From Flavobacterium bernardetii (GTDB taxonomy: Bacteria > Bacteroidota > Bacteroidia > Flavobacteriales > Flavobacteriaceae): a stretch of 64,000 nt of DNA. Location: NCBI RefSeq assembly GCF_011305415.1, contig NZ_JAANOQ010000002.1, positions 305,186 through 369,185 on the forward strand, read 5' to 3'. Of this stretch, positions 50,883 through 58,965 are shown piece after piece (position 1 is the first letter of the stretch; the number at the start of each line of letters is the position of its first letter). A model generated the notes under the pieces. The model made no database searches and had not been told where the DNA came from. It saw only the letters and a list, made by a program, of their open reading frames with translations. The position numbers and the translations under genes are program-made.

Positions 50883-52175
50883 TTATTTTAACCACAAGTT
50901 TCTAAACTCCCTTTTTTTGTCGTAATCACTAGCTTGTTTTTCGATATTAAACCATCTATGTTCTCTCGGATCGTTACCAACTCCAGCTAAGTACGCCCAA
51001 TTTCCCCAATTGCTACACACATCATAATCAATTAATTGTTCTTCAAAATACGCTGCGCCTAATCGCCAATCCATATTCAATTCATTGCAAAAATAACTCG
51101 CTACATTTTGTCGGCCTCGGTTACTCATAAAACCGGTTAACTTTAATTCGAGCATATTGGCATTGATGAAATCGGATTGCGTTGTGCCATTTATCCATTG
51201 CGAAAGTAATTTTTCATTTAAAGATTTTGAATTGACTTTTTCTGTTTTGATTCCCGAATACAAGAAAAATTTAGTTTGGTATTTTTTGAACATGAATCGG
51301 AAAAAATCTCTCCAAAGCAATTCGAAAATTAACCAATAGGTTGAATCATTCGCGCCAATTTCTTTTTCATATTTTTTGACTTCGGCATAAATATATCGTG
51401 GAGAAATGCAACCCATTGCCAACCAAGCTGAAAATTTAGAAGAATAATCCGCACCAATCATTCCGTTTCTGGTTTCTTTATATTTCGATAAGCTTTTTGT
51501 TTCGTAAAAATAATGATTCAAACGTTTTATAGCTTCGGTTTCGCCACCTTTGAATGGAATGGCCGCACGTTTATCGGATTTTATTTTCTTTAAACCTAAT
51601 TCTTCTAAAAAAGGTAGTCGAAATTCAGGAATTTCGTGTGATGAAATCGCTAAAGGTTTTTCAAATGGTTTTCTGATTACGGCATCTTTTTCTGTTTTCT
51701 TTCTGAAATTCGTAAACACATCTGGAATGTCTTTTATAGAAAAAGGTAAATCTTCCGCATGATATAAAGTGCTAGTGCTACAAGTTTCTAATTCGCATCG
51801 CAACTTAAATAATTCATCTTGTACTAATTTTTCAGTCTGTTTTTCTTCGTAAGCGACTTCACGTTTCACAAATACTTTTTGTACTTTATATTCTTGTACT
51901 ATTTTTGGAATTTCAATTTCTGGTTTTCCTTTTACGATAAGTAATCCAGAACCTAATTTTTTTAAATTCGTATCTAAATCTTCTAATGCTTCTAATAAAA
52001 ACTGTGCCCTGAAACTTCCCGTTTTTTTAAATCCATAAGAAGTTGTTTCAAAATGCGAATCGTCAAAACAATACACAGGAATTATGTATTGACTTTGAGA
52101 AATAGCTTTGATTAACGTTTCGTTATCTTCTATTCTTAAGTCGGTTTTAAACCAAACTAATGCTGTTTTTATCAT
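50883..52175 (-). CDS. cryptochrome DASH
   Basis: A 430-residue blue-light flavoprotein of the Cry-DASH group, which repairs pyrimidine dimers mainly in single-stranded DNA. The N-terminal photolyase alpha/beta domain (ALVWFKTDLRIEDNETL) is followed by the helical FAD domain with DYSSKFSAWLAMGCISPRYIYAE, WLIFELLWRDFFRFMF, FMSNRGRQNVASYFCNELNMDWRLGAAYFE and DYDVCSNWGNWAYLAGVGNDPREHR, characteristic of Cry-DASH. First enzyme (by position) of a seven-gene photolyase cluster on this strand. Confidence 0.95.
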   Translation of the reverse strand: MIKTALVWFKTDLRIEDNETLIKAISQSQYIIPVYCFDDSHFETTSYGFKKTGSFRAQFLLEALEDLDTNLKKLGSGLLIVKGKPEIEIPKIVQEYKVQKVFVKREVAYEEKQTEKLVQDELFKLRCELETCSTSTLYHAEDLPFSIKDIPDVFTNFRKKTEKDAVIRKPFEKPLAISSHEIPEFRLPFLEELGLKKIKSDKRAAIPFKGGETEAIKRLNHYFYETKSLSKYKETRNGMIGADYSSKFSAWLAMGCISPRYIYAEVKKYEKEIGANDSTYWLIFELLWRDFFRFMFKKYQTKFFLYSGIKTEKVNSKSLNEKLLSQWINGTTQSDFINANMLELKLTGFMSNRGRQNVASYFCNELNMDWRLGAAYFEEQLIDYDVCSNWGNWAYLAGVGNDPREHRWFNIEKQASDYDKKREFRNLWLK

Positions 52176-52190
52176 TTTTTTATTTTTTTA

Positions 52191-52310
52191 GCCACAGATT
52201 TCACAGATTAACACGGATTATTTATTGGTAAGATTTGCTAGTTGTGCTTTGTTAAGCGAAGCGTTTCACTTCTTAAAATAAATCTATGTGTCTATGTGTT
52301 TTATTTTATA
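52191..52310. repeat. dispersed repeat between photolyase genes
   Basis: Contains AGCCACAGATTTCACAGATT then AACACGG (52191-52217), a word commonly dispersed in flavobacterial genomes in my experience, plus a small hairpin GCGAAGCG. No gene. Confidence 0.35.
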
Positions 52311-53841
52311 ACTCGTTGATGTTTTTTAGATAATAATCGGCTTGTTGTAATAACGCAGCTTTGTCGTCTGGTTTCATTTTATGCCAAACGTTGTACATCA
52401 TTCCAATTCTTGGGTTTTTTCCTAATTTGTCTTCATTTTTATCGTAGAAATTCCAATATAAACTATTAAATGGACAGGCTTTTTCTCCTGTTTTTACTGC
52501 TTTTTTATAGAAACAACTTCCGCAATAATTACTCATTTTATCAATGTACGAAGCGGAACTTACATAGGGTTTTGTGCCTACAATTCCACCATCTGCAAAC
52601 TGACTCATACCACGTGTATTGGTGATTTCAACCCATTCAATCGCATCAATATATATGCCTAAATACCAAGCGTCTACTTCATCGGGATCTACTCCAGCCA
52701 AAAGTGCGAAATTTCCTGTCACCATTAAACGTTGAATATGATGTGCATAAGCGAAATTCAGAGATTGATTGATGGCATCTTTTAAGCAATTCATTTTTGT
52801 TTTGCCTGTCCAAAACCAATCTGGTAATTTATTTTCATGGTTGAAAAAATTCATGGTAGCATATTCTGGCATTTTATTCCAATAAATGCCACGCATGTAT
52901 TCGCGCCAGCCAATAATTTGTCGTACGAAACCTTCTAGTTGATTATAGGCAATTTCTTCAGGACGTTTTTCCCATTCTTCGATGGCTCTATTAATAACTT
53001 CCAAAGGTGAAATCAATTTGATATTCATGGAAAACGAAATTCTCGAATGATATAACGACCATTCATTAGGTGTCATCGCATCTTGATAACTTCCAAAGAG
53101 CGACAAACATTCCATTACAAAAAAGTCTAATAATTCTAAAGATTGCGCTCTTGTTGTGGGCCAAACGAAGTTTTTAGCATCGATAGTTCCAATAGTTTTA
53201 ATGTCTGTTTTTTGAATTTCAGTTACAATTTCTGAAACATCGCTATTAAAAACTAGAGGAGAAGTCGGTTTGTGATCTTTCGGTAATTTTTTTCTGTTTT
53301 CGCCGTCGTAATTCCATTTTCCTGTTAACGGTTTGTCGCCTTGCATTAAAATGTCGTGTTTTTTTCGCATCATGTGATAGAAACTTTCCATCAAGAATGT
53401 TTTTTTGCCTTCGAAAAAATCGCCAAGTTCACTTCTTGAACTCATAAAATGTTCTGAATCGACTACAGAAGAAGAAATAGAAAGGGTTTGGCAAAAGTTT
53501 TTCAATAGTTCATCTACACGGTATTCATCAGGTAATTGGTATTCGAAATGCGTAAAATTTTCTTTATCAATAAGTTGTTGGAGGTTTTTATCAAACGCTT
53601 GAAAGTTGTTTTCGTCATTTAGTTGAAAATAAACAACCTGATGGTTTTTCGATTGTAGTTCAGAAGCGAAATTTCGCATAGCAGAAAAAAAACCTACTAT
53701 TTTTTGAATATGATGCGTGGCATAATCAGTTTCGGAACGAATTTCCATTAACACATAAGTTATGGATTCATCGATAGTTTGAAACCAAGAATGATTTATA
53801 TTTAATTGATCACCGAGAATTAATCTTACTGTTTTTGACAT
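52306..53841 (-). CDS. iron-sulfur cryptochrome/photolyase (FeS-BCP type)
   Basis: About 511 residues from the ATG at 53841, which follows the DUF2256 stop by one base; the longer frame from 53868 would overlap that gene. It belongs to the bacterial (6-4) photolyase/cryptochrome group with a 4Fe-4S cluster. The start KTVRLILGDQLNINHSWF is typical. FAD-domain segments include FVRQIIGWREYMRGIYW and FAYAHHIQRLMVTGNFALLAGVDPDEVDAWYLG, and cluster cysteines lie in YCGSCFYKKAVKTGEKACPFN (three Cys here, the fourth upstream). Repairs UV lesions or senses light. Confidence 0.93.
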   Translation of the reverse strand: MSKTVRLILGDQLNINHSWFQTIDESITYVLMEIRSETDYATHHIQKIVGFFSAMRNFASELQSKNHQVVYFQLNDENNFQAFDKNLQQLIDKENFTHFEYQLPDEYRVDELLKNFCQTLSISSSVVDSEHFMSSRSELGDFFEGKKTFLMESFYHMMRKKHDILMQGDKPLTGKWNYDGENRKKLPKDHKPTSPLVFNSDVSEIVTEIQKTDIKTIGTIDAKNFVWPTTRAQSLELLDFFVMECLSLFGSYQDAMTPNEWSLYHSRISFSMNIKLISPLEVINRAIEEWEKRPEEIAYNQLEGFVRQIIGWREYMRGIYWNKMPEYATMNFFNHENKLPDWFWTGKTKMNCLKDAINQSLNFAYAHHIQRLMVTGNFALLAGVDPDEVDAWYLGIYIDAIEWVEITNTRGMSQFADGGIVGTKPYVSSASYIDKMSNYCGSCFYKKAVKTGEKACPFNSLYWNFYDKNEDKLGKNPRIGMMYNVWHKMKPDDKAALLQQADYYLKNINEL

Positions 53842-53842
53842 T

Positions 53843-53980
53843 TTATTTGTTGCTTCTACATTTATCACTACAATATTTTACTTCGTCCCAAACTTTTTCC
53901 CATTTTTTCCGCCAAGCGAAAGGTTTCTGACAAACTAAACAAATTTTATTAGGTAGATTTTCTTTTTTGACTCCTCGCAT
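53843..53980 (-). CDS. DUF2256 small Cys-rich protein
   Basis: A 45-residue protein reading [20 protein letters not shown] at its start, then [21 protein letters not shown]. The two CxxC-type pairs (CLVC, CSDKC) suggest a small zinc ribbon. This is the DUF2256 family, which regularly accompanies photolyase/cryptochrome genes; its role is unknown. The start at 53980 is the only ATG in frame after an upstream stop. The stop lies one base before the iron-sulfur photolyase ATG, indicating translational coupling. Confidence 0.9.
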   Translation of the reverse strand: MRGVKKENLPNKICLVCQKPFAWRKKWEKVWDEVKYCSDKCRSNK

Positions 53981-54029
53981 TTTTAGGTTGATTTGGATTG
54001 CTCATGTGTTTTTGTAAAATTCGTTTGCC

Positions 54030-55454
54030 TTATTGTTTTACTTCGTCTTTTTTTCTGAAACTCCAAACAATATCGCTAGCGTATTTTCTGGTTTCTTCAA
54101 TGTTTACAATTGGTTTTGGATAATTTTTTCCGATTTCGCAATTGTAAAATTGTTGTTCCATTTCGTTCATTTTCCAAGGTTCGTGAAGTAAATGAACTGG
54201 AACTTCTGCTAATTCCGGTAACCATTGCTTGATGAAAATACCTTCAGAATCGTGTTCTTCGGAATTTTTTATCGGATTGTAAATTCGTATCGTATTTATT
54301 CCGGTTGTACCTGATTGCATTTGAATTTGCGGATAATGAATGCCAGGTTCGTAATCTAAAAATTGTCGGGCTAAAAAATGCAATTCGCGCCAATCTTGCC
54401 ATAAATTAAAGGTAAAAAAAGAAACGACCATCGCACGCATTCTGAAATTGATATAACCAGTTGCCACTAAACATCGCATGCAAGCATCTACAATTGGAAC
54501 GCCTGTTTTTCCTTCTTGCCAAGCTTTTATATAGGTTTTATTTTTAGGTTTTATTAAACTGTCATAAGCACGATTGGCGTTTTGAAATTCCATTTCGCAT
54601 TCGTCTTCAAATTTTTGCATAAAATGACAATGCCAATGTAATCGTGAGACAAAATTTAAAATCGCTCGTTTGTTTTTAGAAGTTTCATAATGCTGATTGG
54701 TATATTGATAAACCATTCGCATGCTGATATTTCCATAAGCTAAATAAGGTGATAATCGACTACAGCCTTTTCTGCTTAAAGAAGGTTTTGAAATGTGTTT
54801 ACTATAATTAACGTAACGTTCTTTAACGAAACTATCTAAATAGCGCCAAGCTAAAGTTTCGCCGCCTTGTTGAAAGTTTTTATTAGGAATTGTAATTTTA
54901 TCTGATAATTTTTCACCTTTCAAAACATCATAAAAATCAGAAGTTAATTCAATGGTTTTTAATTCTGATTCTTTTAAAATTTTAGGATTCGCTCTCATAA
55001 TTGCTTCCCAACGTTTGTCCCAATTTTGTCTCGATTTTAATTTTCTGGTGACGCCGTGCAGTTGAAATTCTTTCCAAATAATGTTATTTTTCTGGAAAAG
55101 TTCTTGCATCGTAATATCTCTATCAAAAGTGGTTTTATTACCAATTTCTTGATGTGAAAAAATAGTTTTTACATCAAAGTATTTAAATATTTCTGAAAAT
55201 ACGAATTCCGCTTCGTTATGAAAGAAATAGATTTTGTTGTTCGATGGTTTTAATTTCTTTTGTAATTCTTGAATCGATTCGTAAATAAATCGCCAATGAC
55301 GTGCATCAGCATCATCATAGTTCATTACCGAAGGTTCAAAAATATAAAGCAACAATAAAGGTAATCCAGATTGATGTGCGTGAAATAAGGCTTCGTTATC
55401 GATGAAACGTAAGTCGCGCTTAAACCAAACAATATTTATGGCTTCTTTTGTCAC
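54030..55454 (-). CDS. deoxyribodipyrimidine photolyase / cryptochrome family protein
   Basis: A 474-residue photolyase-family flavoprotein. N-terminal antenna domain: [24 protein letters not shown] domain: [82 protein letters not shown] and the loop [24 protein letters not shown]. These are class I-related features; whether it is a CPD photolyase or a photoreceptor cannot be told by eye. It lies three bases after the flavin reductase gene, in the middle of the light-repair cluster. Confidence 0.92.
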   Translation of the reverse strand: MTKEAINIVWFKRDLRFIDNEALFHAHQSGLPLLLLYIFEPSVMNYDDADARHWRFIYESIQELQKKLKPSNNKIYFFHNEAEFVFSEIFKYFDVKTIFSHQEIGNKTTFDRDITMQELFQKNNIIWKEFQLHGVTRKLKSRQNWDKRWEAIMRANPKILKESELKTIELTSDFYDVLKGEKLSDKITIPNKNFQQGGETLAWRYLDSFVKERYVNYSKHISKPSLSRKGCSRLSPYLAYGNISMRMVYQYTNQHYETSKNKRAILNFVSRLHWHCHFMQKFEDECEMEFQNANRAYDSLIKPKNKTYIKAWQEGKTGVPIVDACMRCLVATGYINFRMRAMVVSFFTFNLWQDWRELHFLARQFLDYEPGIHYPQIQMQSGTTGINTIRIYNPIKNSEEHDSEGIFIKQWLPELAEVPVHLLHEPWKMNEMEQQFYNCEIGKNYPKPIVNIEETRKYASDIVWSFRKKDEVKQ

Positions 55455-55457
55455 AAT

Positions 55458-56120
55458 TTATAGTATTGATGTGATTTTTTTATCTGGTTTTGCATAACTT
55501 AATCTGTCAATTTTGGTAGTTTTGTGGTAACTATCTAAACCAGAACAAGTAAGGGATGCTGCTTTTTCAATATCTAAAAAGCCGTCTTTTTGTAAGCAAT
55601 CTTCTGGAAAGTAAACGGCTTTGATTTCGCCAATTACTAAAACCGTGTTGTTTATTGTGAGTTCTATTTTTTCCTTAAATTCCATCGCCAATTGTACCTG
55701 ACTTTCTCCAACAAAAGGTGCGAAAAATGCATTTTTATATTCTTTATTTAAATCGGTAACATCAAATTCTGAAATTTCTCTAACGTATCTCGCGGAAGTA
55801 TGATGCGCTTGTTTGAAAATATTTTCATTGATATGGTTGATGGTATAAAAACTAGTTTCCAAAATATTTTCTAAAGTATGTCTTTCATAAGCCGCGGGTC
55901 GGAAAATAATTCCAAATAAAGGAGGATTACTTCCAATATGAACAATTGAATCTACAATGGCTAAATTCGTTTGTCCGATTTTATTTTGAGTTCCGATTAA
56001 ACCAATACTTTTAAAACCGCCTAAACTATTTACAAAATGAACACGTTCTTGTTTTTCCAAGTTCATAATTTGCTCATATGTAATTTGTTTTTGTTTCGAT
56101 TTTAATGCTGTTTCACCCAT
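55458..56120 (-). CDS. flavin reductase-like FMN-binding split-barrel protein
   Basis: A 220-residue flavin-binding protein of the flavin reductase/NADH:FMN oxidoreductase-like family. Supporting segments are FVNSLGGFKSIGLIGTQNKIGQTNLAIVDSIVHIGSNPPLFGIIFRP, HTLENILETSFYTINHI and QLAMEFKEKIELTINNTVLVIGEIKAVYF. It probably supplies or exchanges reduced flavin. It overlaps the DUF2452 gene by 19 bases and lies three bases before the photolyase, so a role in keeping photolyase flavin reduced is a fair inference. Confidence 0.85.
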   Translation of the reverse strand: MGETALKSKQKQITYEQIMNLEKQERVHFVNSLGGFKSIGLIGTQNKIGQTNLAIVDSIVHIGSNPPLFGIIFRPAAYERHTLENILETSFYTINHINENIFKQAHHTSARYVREISEFDVTDLNKEYKNAFFAPFVGESQVQLAMEFKEKIELTINNTVLVIGEIKAVYFPEDCLQKDGFLDIEKAASLTCSGLDSYHKTTKIDRLSYAKPDKKITSIL

Positions 56121-56500
56121 TTTTTATCACTATTTAATTGAAACGTGCCAATGTGTTTCTTGTTCCATTCGTGAGGTGGAATTAAGGATAAAAAATACGT
56201 TCCATCGCCAGTTGCATATAAATGATAAATTTCTCCGATGATAGGTTCAAATGAAAATTTTGAATTGTAAACTAATTCGTTCCATTCAAATTCTTCCATT
56301 AAACTTTGATATTGTAGTTTTAGTTCGTTGAATTTATTTTCAAATTCTTTATTTACATTTCGTACACCGCGACCTTTCCAAGCAGCAACATCATCCACTT
56401 TAATTATAGGCGCTCCAACGCTTGTAGCGTAAGGTAAAAAACTCGCATTATATCCTTTCTCTTCAGAATAAACTACATTATCTGGTATTTCATTTTCCAT
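56102..56500 (-). CDS. DUF2452 family protein
   Basis: A 132-residue cytosolic protein of the DUF2452 family, recognised by the start NVVYSEEKGYNASFLPYATSVGAPIIKVDDVAAWKG and the C-terminal IGEIYHLYATGDGTYFLSLIPPHEW. The middle is a short helical segment (NKEFENKFNELKLQYQSLMEEF). Its function is unknown, but it is a common member of flavobacterial photolyase clusters. It overlaps the flavin reductase and lies 16 bases after the TIGR03643 gene. Confidence 0.85.
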   Translation of the reverse strand: MENEIPDNVVYSEEKGYNASFLPYATSVGAPIIKVDDVAAWKGRGVRNVNKEFENKFNELKLQYQSLMEEFEWNELVYNSKFSFEPIIGEIYHLYATGDGTYFLSLIPPHEWNKKHIGTFQLNSDKKWVKQH

Positions 56501-56516
56501 TTTTACGGTATGTTTT

Positions 56517-56807
56517 TTATCGTTTTGATATTTTATTGTTTGAAATTGCTCTTTGTAAATTGCATTTGAATCGGTCTATGCCTTCTACGCGTTTGGCTGT
56601 GTGTTTGGTTTTGCAATTTTCTACACGTTTTCGCCAAAGTTTATAACTTGAAAATTTCAGTTCCTTTTTCATTAACGCTTTGACATCGGCTTCTGCTAAT
56701 CCAAATTGAAATTTGATGGCATCAAAAGGTGTTCTATCTTCCCACGCCATTTCAATAATTCTATCAATGGCAATGTCGTCTAAATTTGTTTTTTGAGCAA
56801 CTGGCAT
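56517..56807 (-). CDS. TIGR03643 family protein
   Basis: A 96-residue basic protein of the TIGR03643 family: AIDRIIEMAWEDRTPFDAIKFQFGLAEADVKALMKKELKFSSYKLWRKRVENCKTKH. The pattern looks like a helix-turn-helix (FGLAEADVKALM), so nucleic-acid binding is possible. It is the promoter-proximal gene of the photolyase cluster. As usual for this family it occurs with photolyases; whether it regulates them is untested. Confidence 0.85.
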   Translation of the reverse strand: MPVAQKTNLDDIAIDRIIEMAWEDRTPFDAIKFQFGLAEADVKALMKKELKFSSYKLWRKRVENCKTKHTAKRVEGIDRFKCNLQRAISNNKISKR

Positions 56808-56889
56808 TATTTTGTTTAATTAAATTAAGATAAAGTTAAACAAAATTAAGTAATTAAATTTGAATTTCTATAAAGTATTAGAAATAAAA

Positions 56890-56922
56890 AAATCCGTTAC
56901 TAAAATTTAAGTAACGGATTTA
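56890..56922. terminator. terminator of GAF gene
   Basis: AAATCCGTTAC / GTAACGGATTT around TAAAATTTAA, between the GAF gene end (56943) and the photolyase cluster start. Confidence 0.8.
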
Positions 56923-56942
56923 TATAATAATAGGTTTTTTTC

Positions 56943-57395
56943 TTAAAAAAGAGTTGCCACTTGTTCGTTAACAAATTCTAAGAAACGTTCGTCTTTTTCA
57001 GTGAAAGGATCAATAACATGACTATCGATATCTATTTGTCCAATGTTTATTCCATTCACAAACAAAGGCACAACAATTTCCGATTTTACGGTAAAACTGC
57101 AAGCAATATAATTATCTTGAGCCGCAACATCTGGAACTACAAAGTTAGCATTGCTTTCGGCTACTTGACCGCAAATTCCTTTTCCAAAAGGAATTACAGT
57201 ATGGTCCGTTTCCGCACCAACATAAGGTCCAAGATGTAAAGTTTTAGCTTCGTGATTGGCAAAATAAAAGCCAACCCAATTGTAATATGAAATATTGTCT
57301 TGCAATAATTGACAGATATTTTTAAGTTTTTCATCTCTAGTAACTTCACTGTTTACAATGCTTGTTACTTGTGGTTTTAAGTTTTCGAATTGCAT
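56943..57395 (-). CDS. GAF-domain protein, free-methionine-sulfoxide-reductase-like
   Basis: A 150-residue single GAF domain like fRMsr, which reduces free methionine-(R)-sulfoxide. Typical segments are YNWVGFYFANHEAKTLHLGPYVG, IPFGKGICGQVAE, VVPDVAAQDNYIACSFTVKSEIVVPL and IGQIDIDSHVIDPFTEKDE. Of the three active-site cysteines of E. coli fRMsr (Cys84, Cys94, Cys118), the last two are present (GICG, YIAC) but the first is replaced (TDHTVIP where the E. coli enzyme has ACVRIP). The enzyme can work with two, so activity is likely but altered. Confidence 0.85.
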   Translation of the reverse strand: MQFENLKPQVTSIVNSEVTRDEKLKNICQLLQDNISYYNWVGFYFANHEAKTLHLGPYVGAETDHTVIPFGKGICGQVAESNANFVVPDVAAQDNYIACSFTVKSEIVVPLFVNGINIGQIDIDSHVIDPFTEKDERFLEFVNEQVATLF

Positions 57396-57443
57396 TTTTT
57401 TAAATTTTTACAAATTTATATATTAATAAGTAAGTAAAAATTA

Positions 57444-57451
57444 TATTTTTG
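57444..57451 (+). promoter_or_regulatory. -7 element of the exosortase F promoter
   Basis: TATTTTTG (57444-57451) matches TAnnTTTG and lies 16 bases before the TTG start at 57468, giving an almost leaderless message. Confidence 0.5.
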
Positions 57452-57467
57452 TTAAAAATAGCACATT

Positions 57468-58019
57468 TTGAAAAACACTATAAATCAGCATAAACCTTTT
57501 TTTCTTTTCTTACTAAAGTTTGTTTTGTTCTATTTGATTTTTACATTAATTTATAAATTCTATTTGAATCAATTTAATGTTGAAAATAAAGAAGTTGATG
57601 GAATAACCGAGTTTGTAGCGCATCAAACTAAAAATACATTGGTGTTTTTTGGTAAAGAGTGCGAGATAAGGAAACATGAGTTTGAATCTTCTTATAAAGT
57701 TATTTATTACAATAAATATTTAGCCAGAATTATTGAAGGTTGTAATGCAATAAGTGTGATTATACTATTTGCCTCTTTTGTATTTGCTTTTTCGGCCAAG
57801 TTTAAAAATACTTTTTTGTTTATTCTATTTGGTTCAGCCTTAATTTTTGTTTTGAACATTCTAAGAATTGCCTTACTTACAATTGGTTTATATAATTATC
57901 CTGAATATGAAGAATTTTTGCATAATATCGTTTTTCCACTAGTAATTTATGGTGTTGTTTTTGTGTTGTGGATTGTTTGGGTAGTTAAATTTTCAGCGTA
58001 TGCAAAACGTAATAACTAA
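57468..58019 (+). CDS. xrtF: exosortase family protein XrtF
   Basis: A 183-residue inner-membrane cysteine transpeptidase-like protein of the exosortase F type, with about five membrane helices. Catalytic triad residues can be seen: Cys in IIEGCNAISVIILF, Arg in LNILRIALLTIGLY and His in EFLHNIVFPLVIYG. Exosortases process proteins with C-terminal sorting signals at the envelope. The start is TTG at 57468, as no ATG fits and the N-terminus KNTINQHKPFFLFLLKFVLFY is sound. It overlaps the next gene by 20 bases. Confidence 0.93.
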   Translation: MKNTINQHKPFFLFLLKFVLFYLIFTLIYKFYLNQFNVENKEVDGITEFVAHQTKNTLVFFGKECEIRKHEFESSYKVIYYNKYLARIIEGCNAISVIILFASFVFAFSAKFKNTFLFILFGSALIFVLNILRIALLTIGLYNYPEYEEFLHNIVFPLVIYGVVFVLWIVWVVKFSAYAKRNN

Positions 58020-58446
58020 CAAAAAAAATCTGATTCTTGTTGGGGTATTAATTTTTGCATTAATATTGGTAAGAGCCTTTGAAAGCAAATTGTTCTACGA
58101 TCCTTTTTTAGAGTTTTTTCATAGCGAAATCCAAAATAAACCTTTGCCAAAATACGATAGTTTTAAACTATTTTTTGGATTGTTTTTCAGGTATTTAATT
58201 AATAGCGTAATTACTGTTTCAATTATATATTTCCTTTTTAAGGAAACTTCAATTGTGAAATTAACGTCATTTTTATTGGTTGTTTTCTTTGTGATATTAA
58301 TTGCAGCTTTGTTTCTTGTTTTAAATTTCTCCTCACAACCTGATTATTTGGTTGTTTTTTATATTCGTAGATTTCTTATACAGCCTTTGTTTTTGATTTT
58401 GTTTGTTCCAGCATTTTATTATCAAAAAAGTGTTAATAATAAATAA
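58000..58446 (+). CDS. exosortase F system-associated membrane protein
   Basis: A 148-residue protein with four membrane segments (about 10-27, 55-80, 87-110, 120-140) and the conserved opening RAFESKLFYDPFLEFFHSEIQN. It overlaps xrtF and is the standard partner gene of exosortase F in flavobacteria. Probably assists assembly or substrate presentation in the inner membrane. Confidence 0.88.
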   Translation: MQNVITNKKNLILVGVLIFALILVRAFESKLFYDPFLEFFHSEIQNKPLPKYDSFKLFFGLFFRYLINSVITVSIIYFLFKETSIVKLTSFLLVVFFVILIAALFLVLNFSSQPDYLVVFYIRRFLIQPLFLILFVPAFYYQKSVNNK

Positions 58447-58476
58447 GTTATCAAAAAATAATATAAATTTGCAACA

Positions 58477-58893
58477 ATGAATTTTAAAAGACATATAAGT
58501 ATTTTCTTAGCATTGTTTATTTTATTAGTAAATAGTAGTGCTAGTTTGGTATTGCATTATTGCCATGACCAAATTGCTTCTATATCTTTAGTGTATCAAG
58601 AAAATAAAGTAGCTGATGCTGCCGACGAAGATTCTTGTTGTGCTGCTGATGACAAATCAGATGAAAAAAGTTGTTGTTCAGACGAAGAAATTAAGGTTGA
58701 TAAAAAAATTGATTATTCTATTTTAAAAGGATTTCAATTTAATGTTTTAGCGGTTACTTTCGAGAATGAAATGACCTCTTTCTTTAGTCAAGAAGATGTT
58801 TTATCTACAAACAAAAAAGTATTAGATTACTACTGTGATTCTAATGCACCTCCATTTTACAAACTCTATTCTCAACTTATTTTTTACGCATAA
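58477..58893 (+). CDS. HYC_CC_PP family secreted protein
   Basis: A 138-residue protein with a signal segment (ISIFLALFILLVNSSAS) and the family landmarks LHYCHD, paired cysteines DSCCAAD and KSCCSDEE in an acidic region, and a C-terminal APPFY. The family, known only by this pattern, occurs next to TonB-dependent receptors and metal genes. The Cys/Asp/Glu content suggests periplasmic copper binding. It lies 73 bases before the TonB receptor and seems to start that operon. Confidence 0.82.
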   Translation: MNFKRHISIFLALFILLVNSSASLVLHYCHDQIASISLVYQENKVADAADEDSCCAADDKSDEKSCCSDEEIKVDKKIDYSILKGFQFNVLAVTFENEMTSFFSQEDVLSTNKKVLDYYCDSNAPPFYKLYSQLIFYA

Positions 58894-58965
58894 TTAGTAT
58901 CGTTTCTACTTTTATTCAGCTCTTTTGAGCTTGATTTAAAATTTATAAACTTTATTAAAATAATT

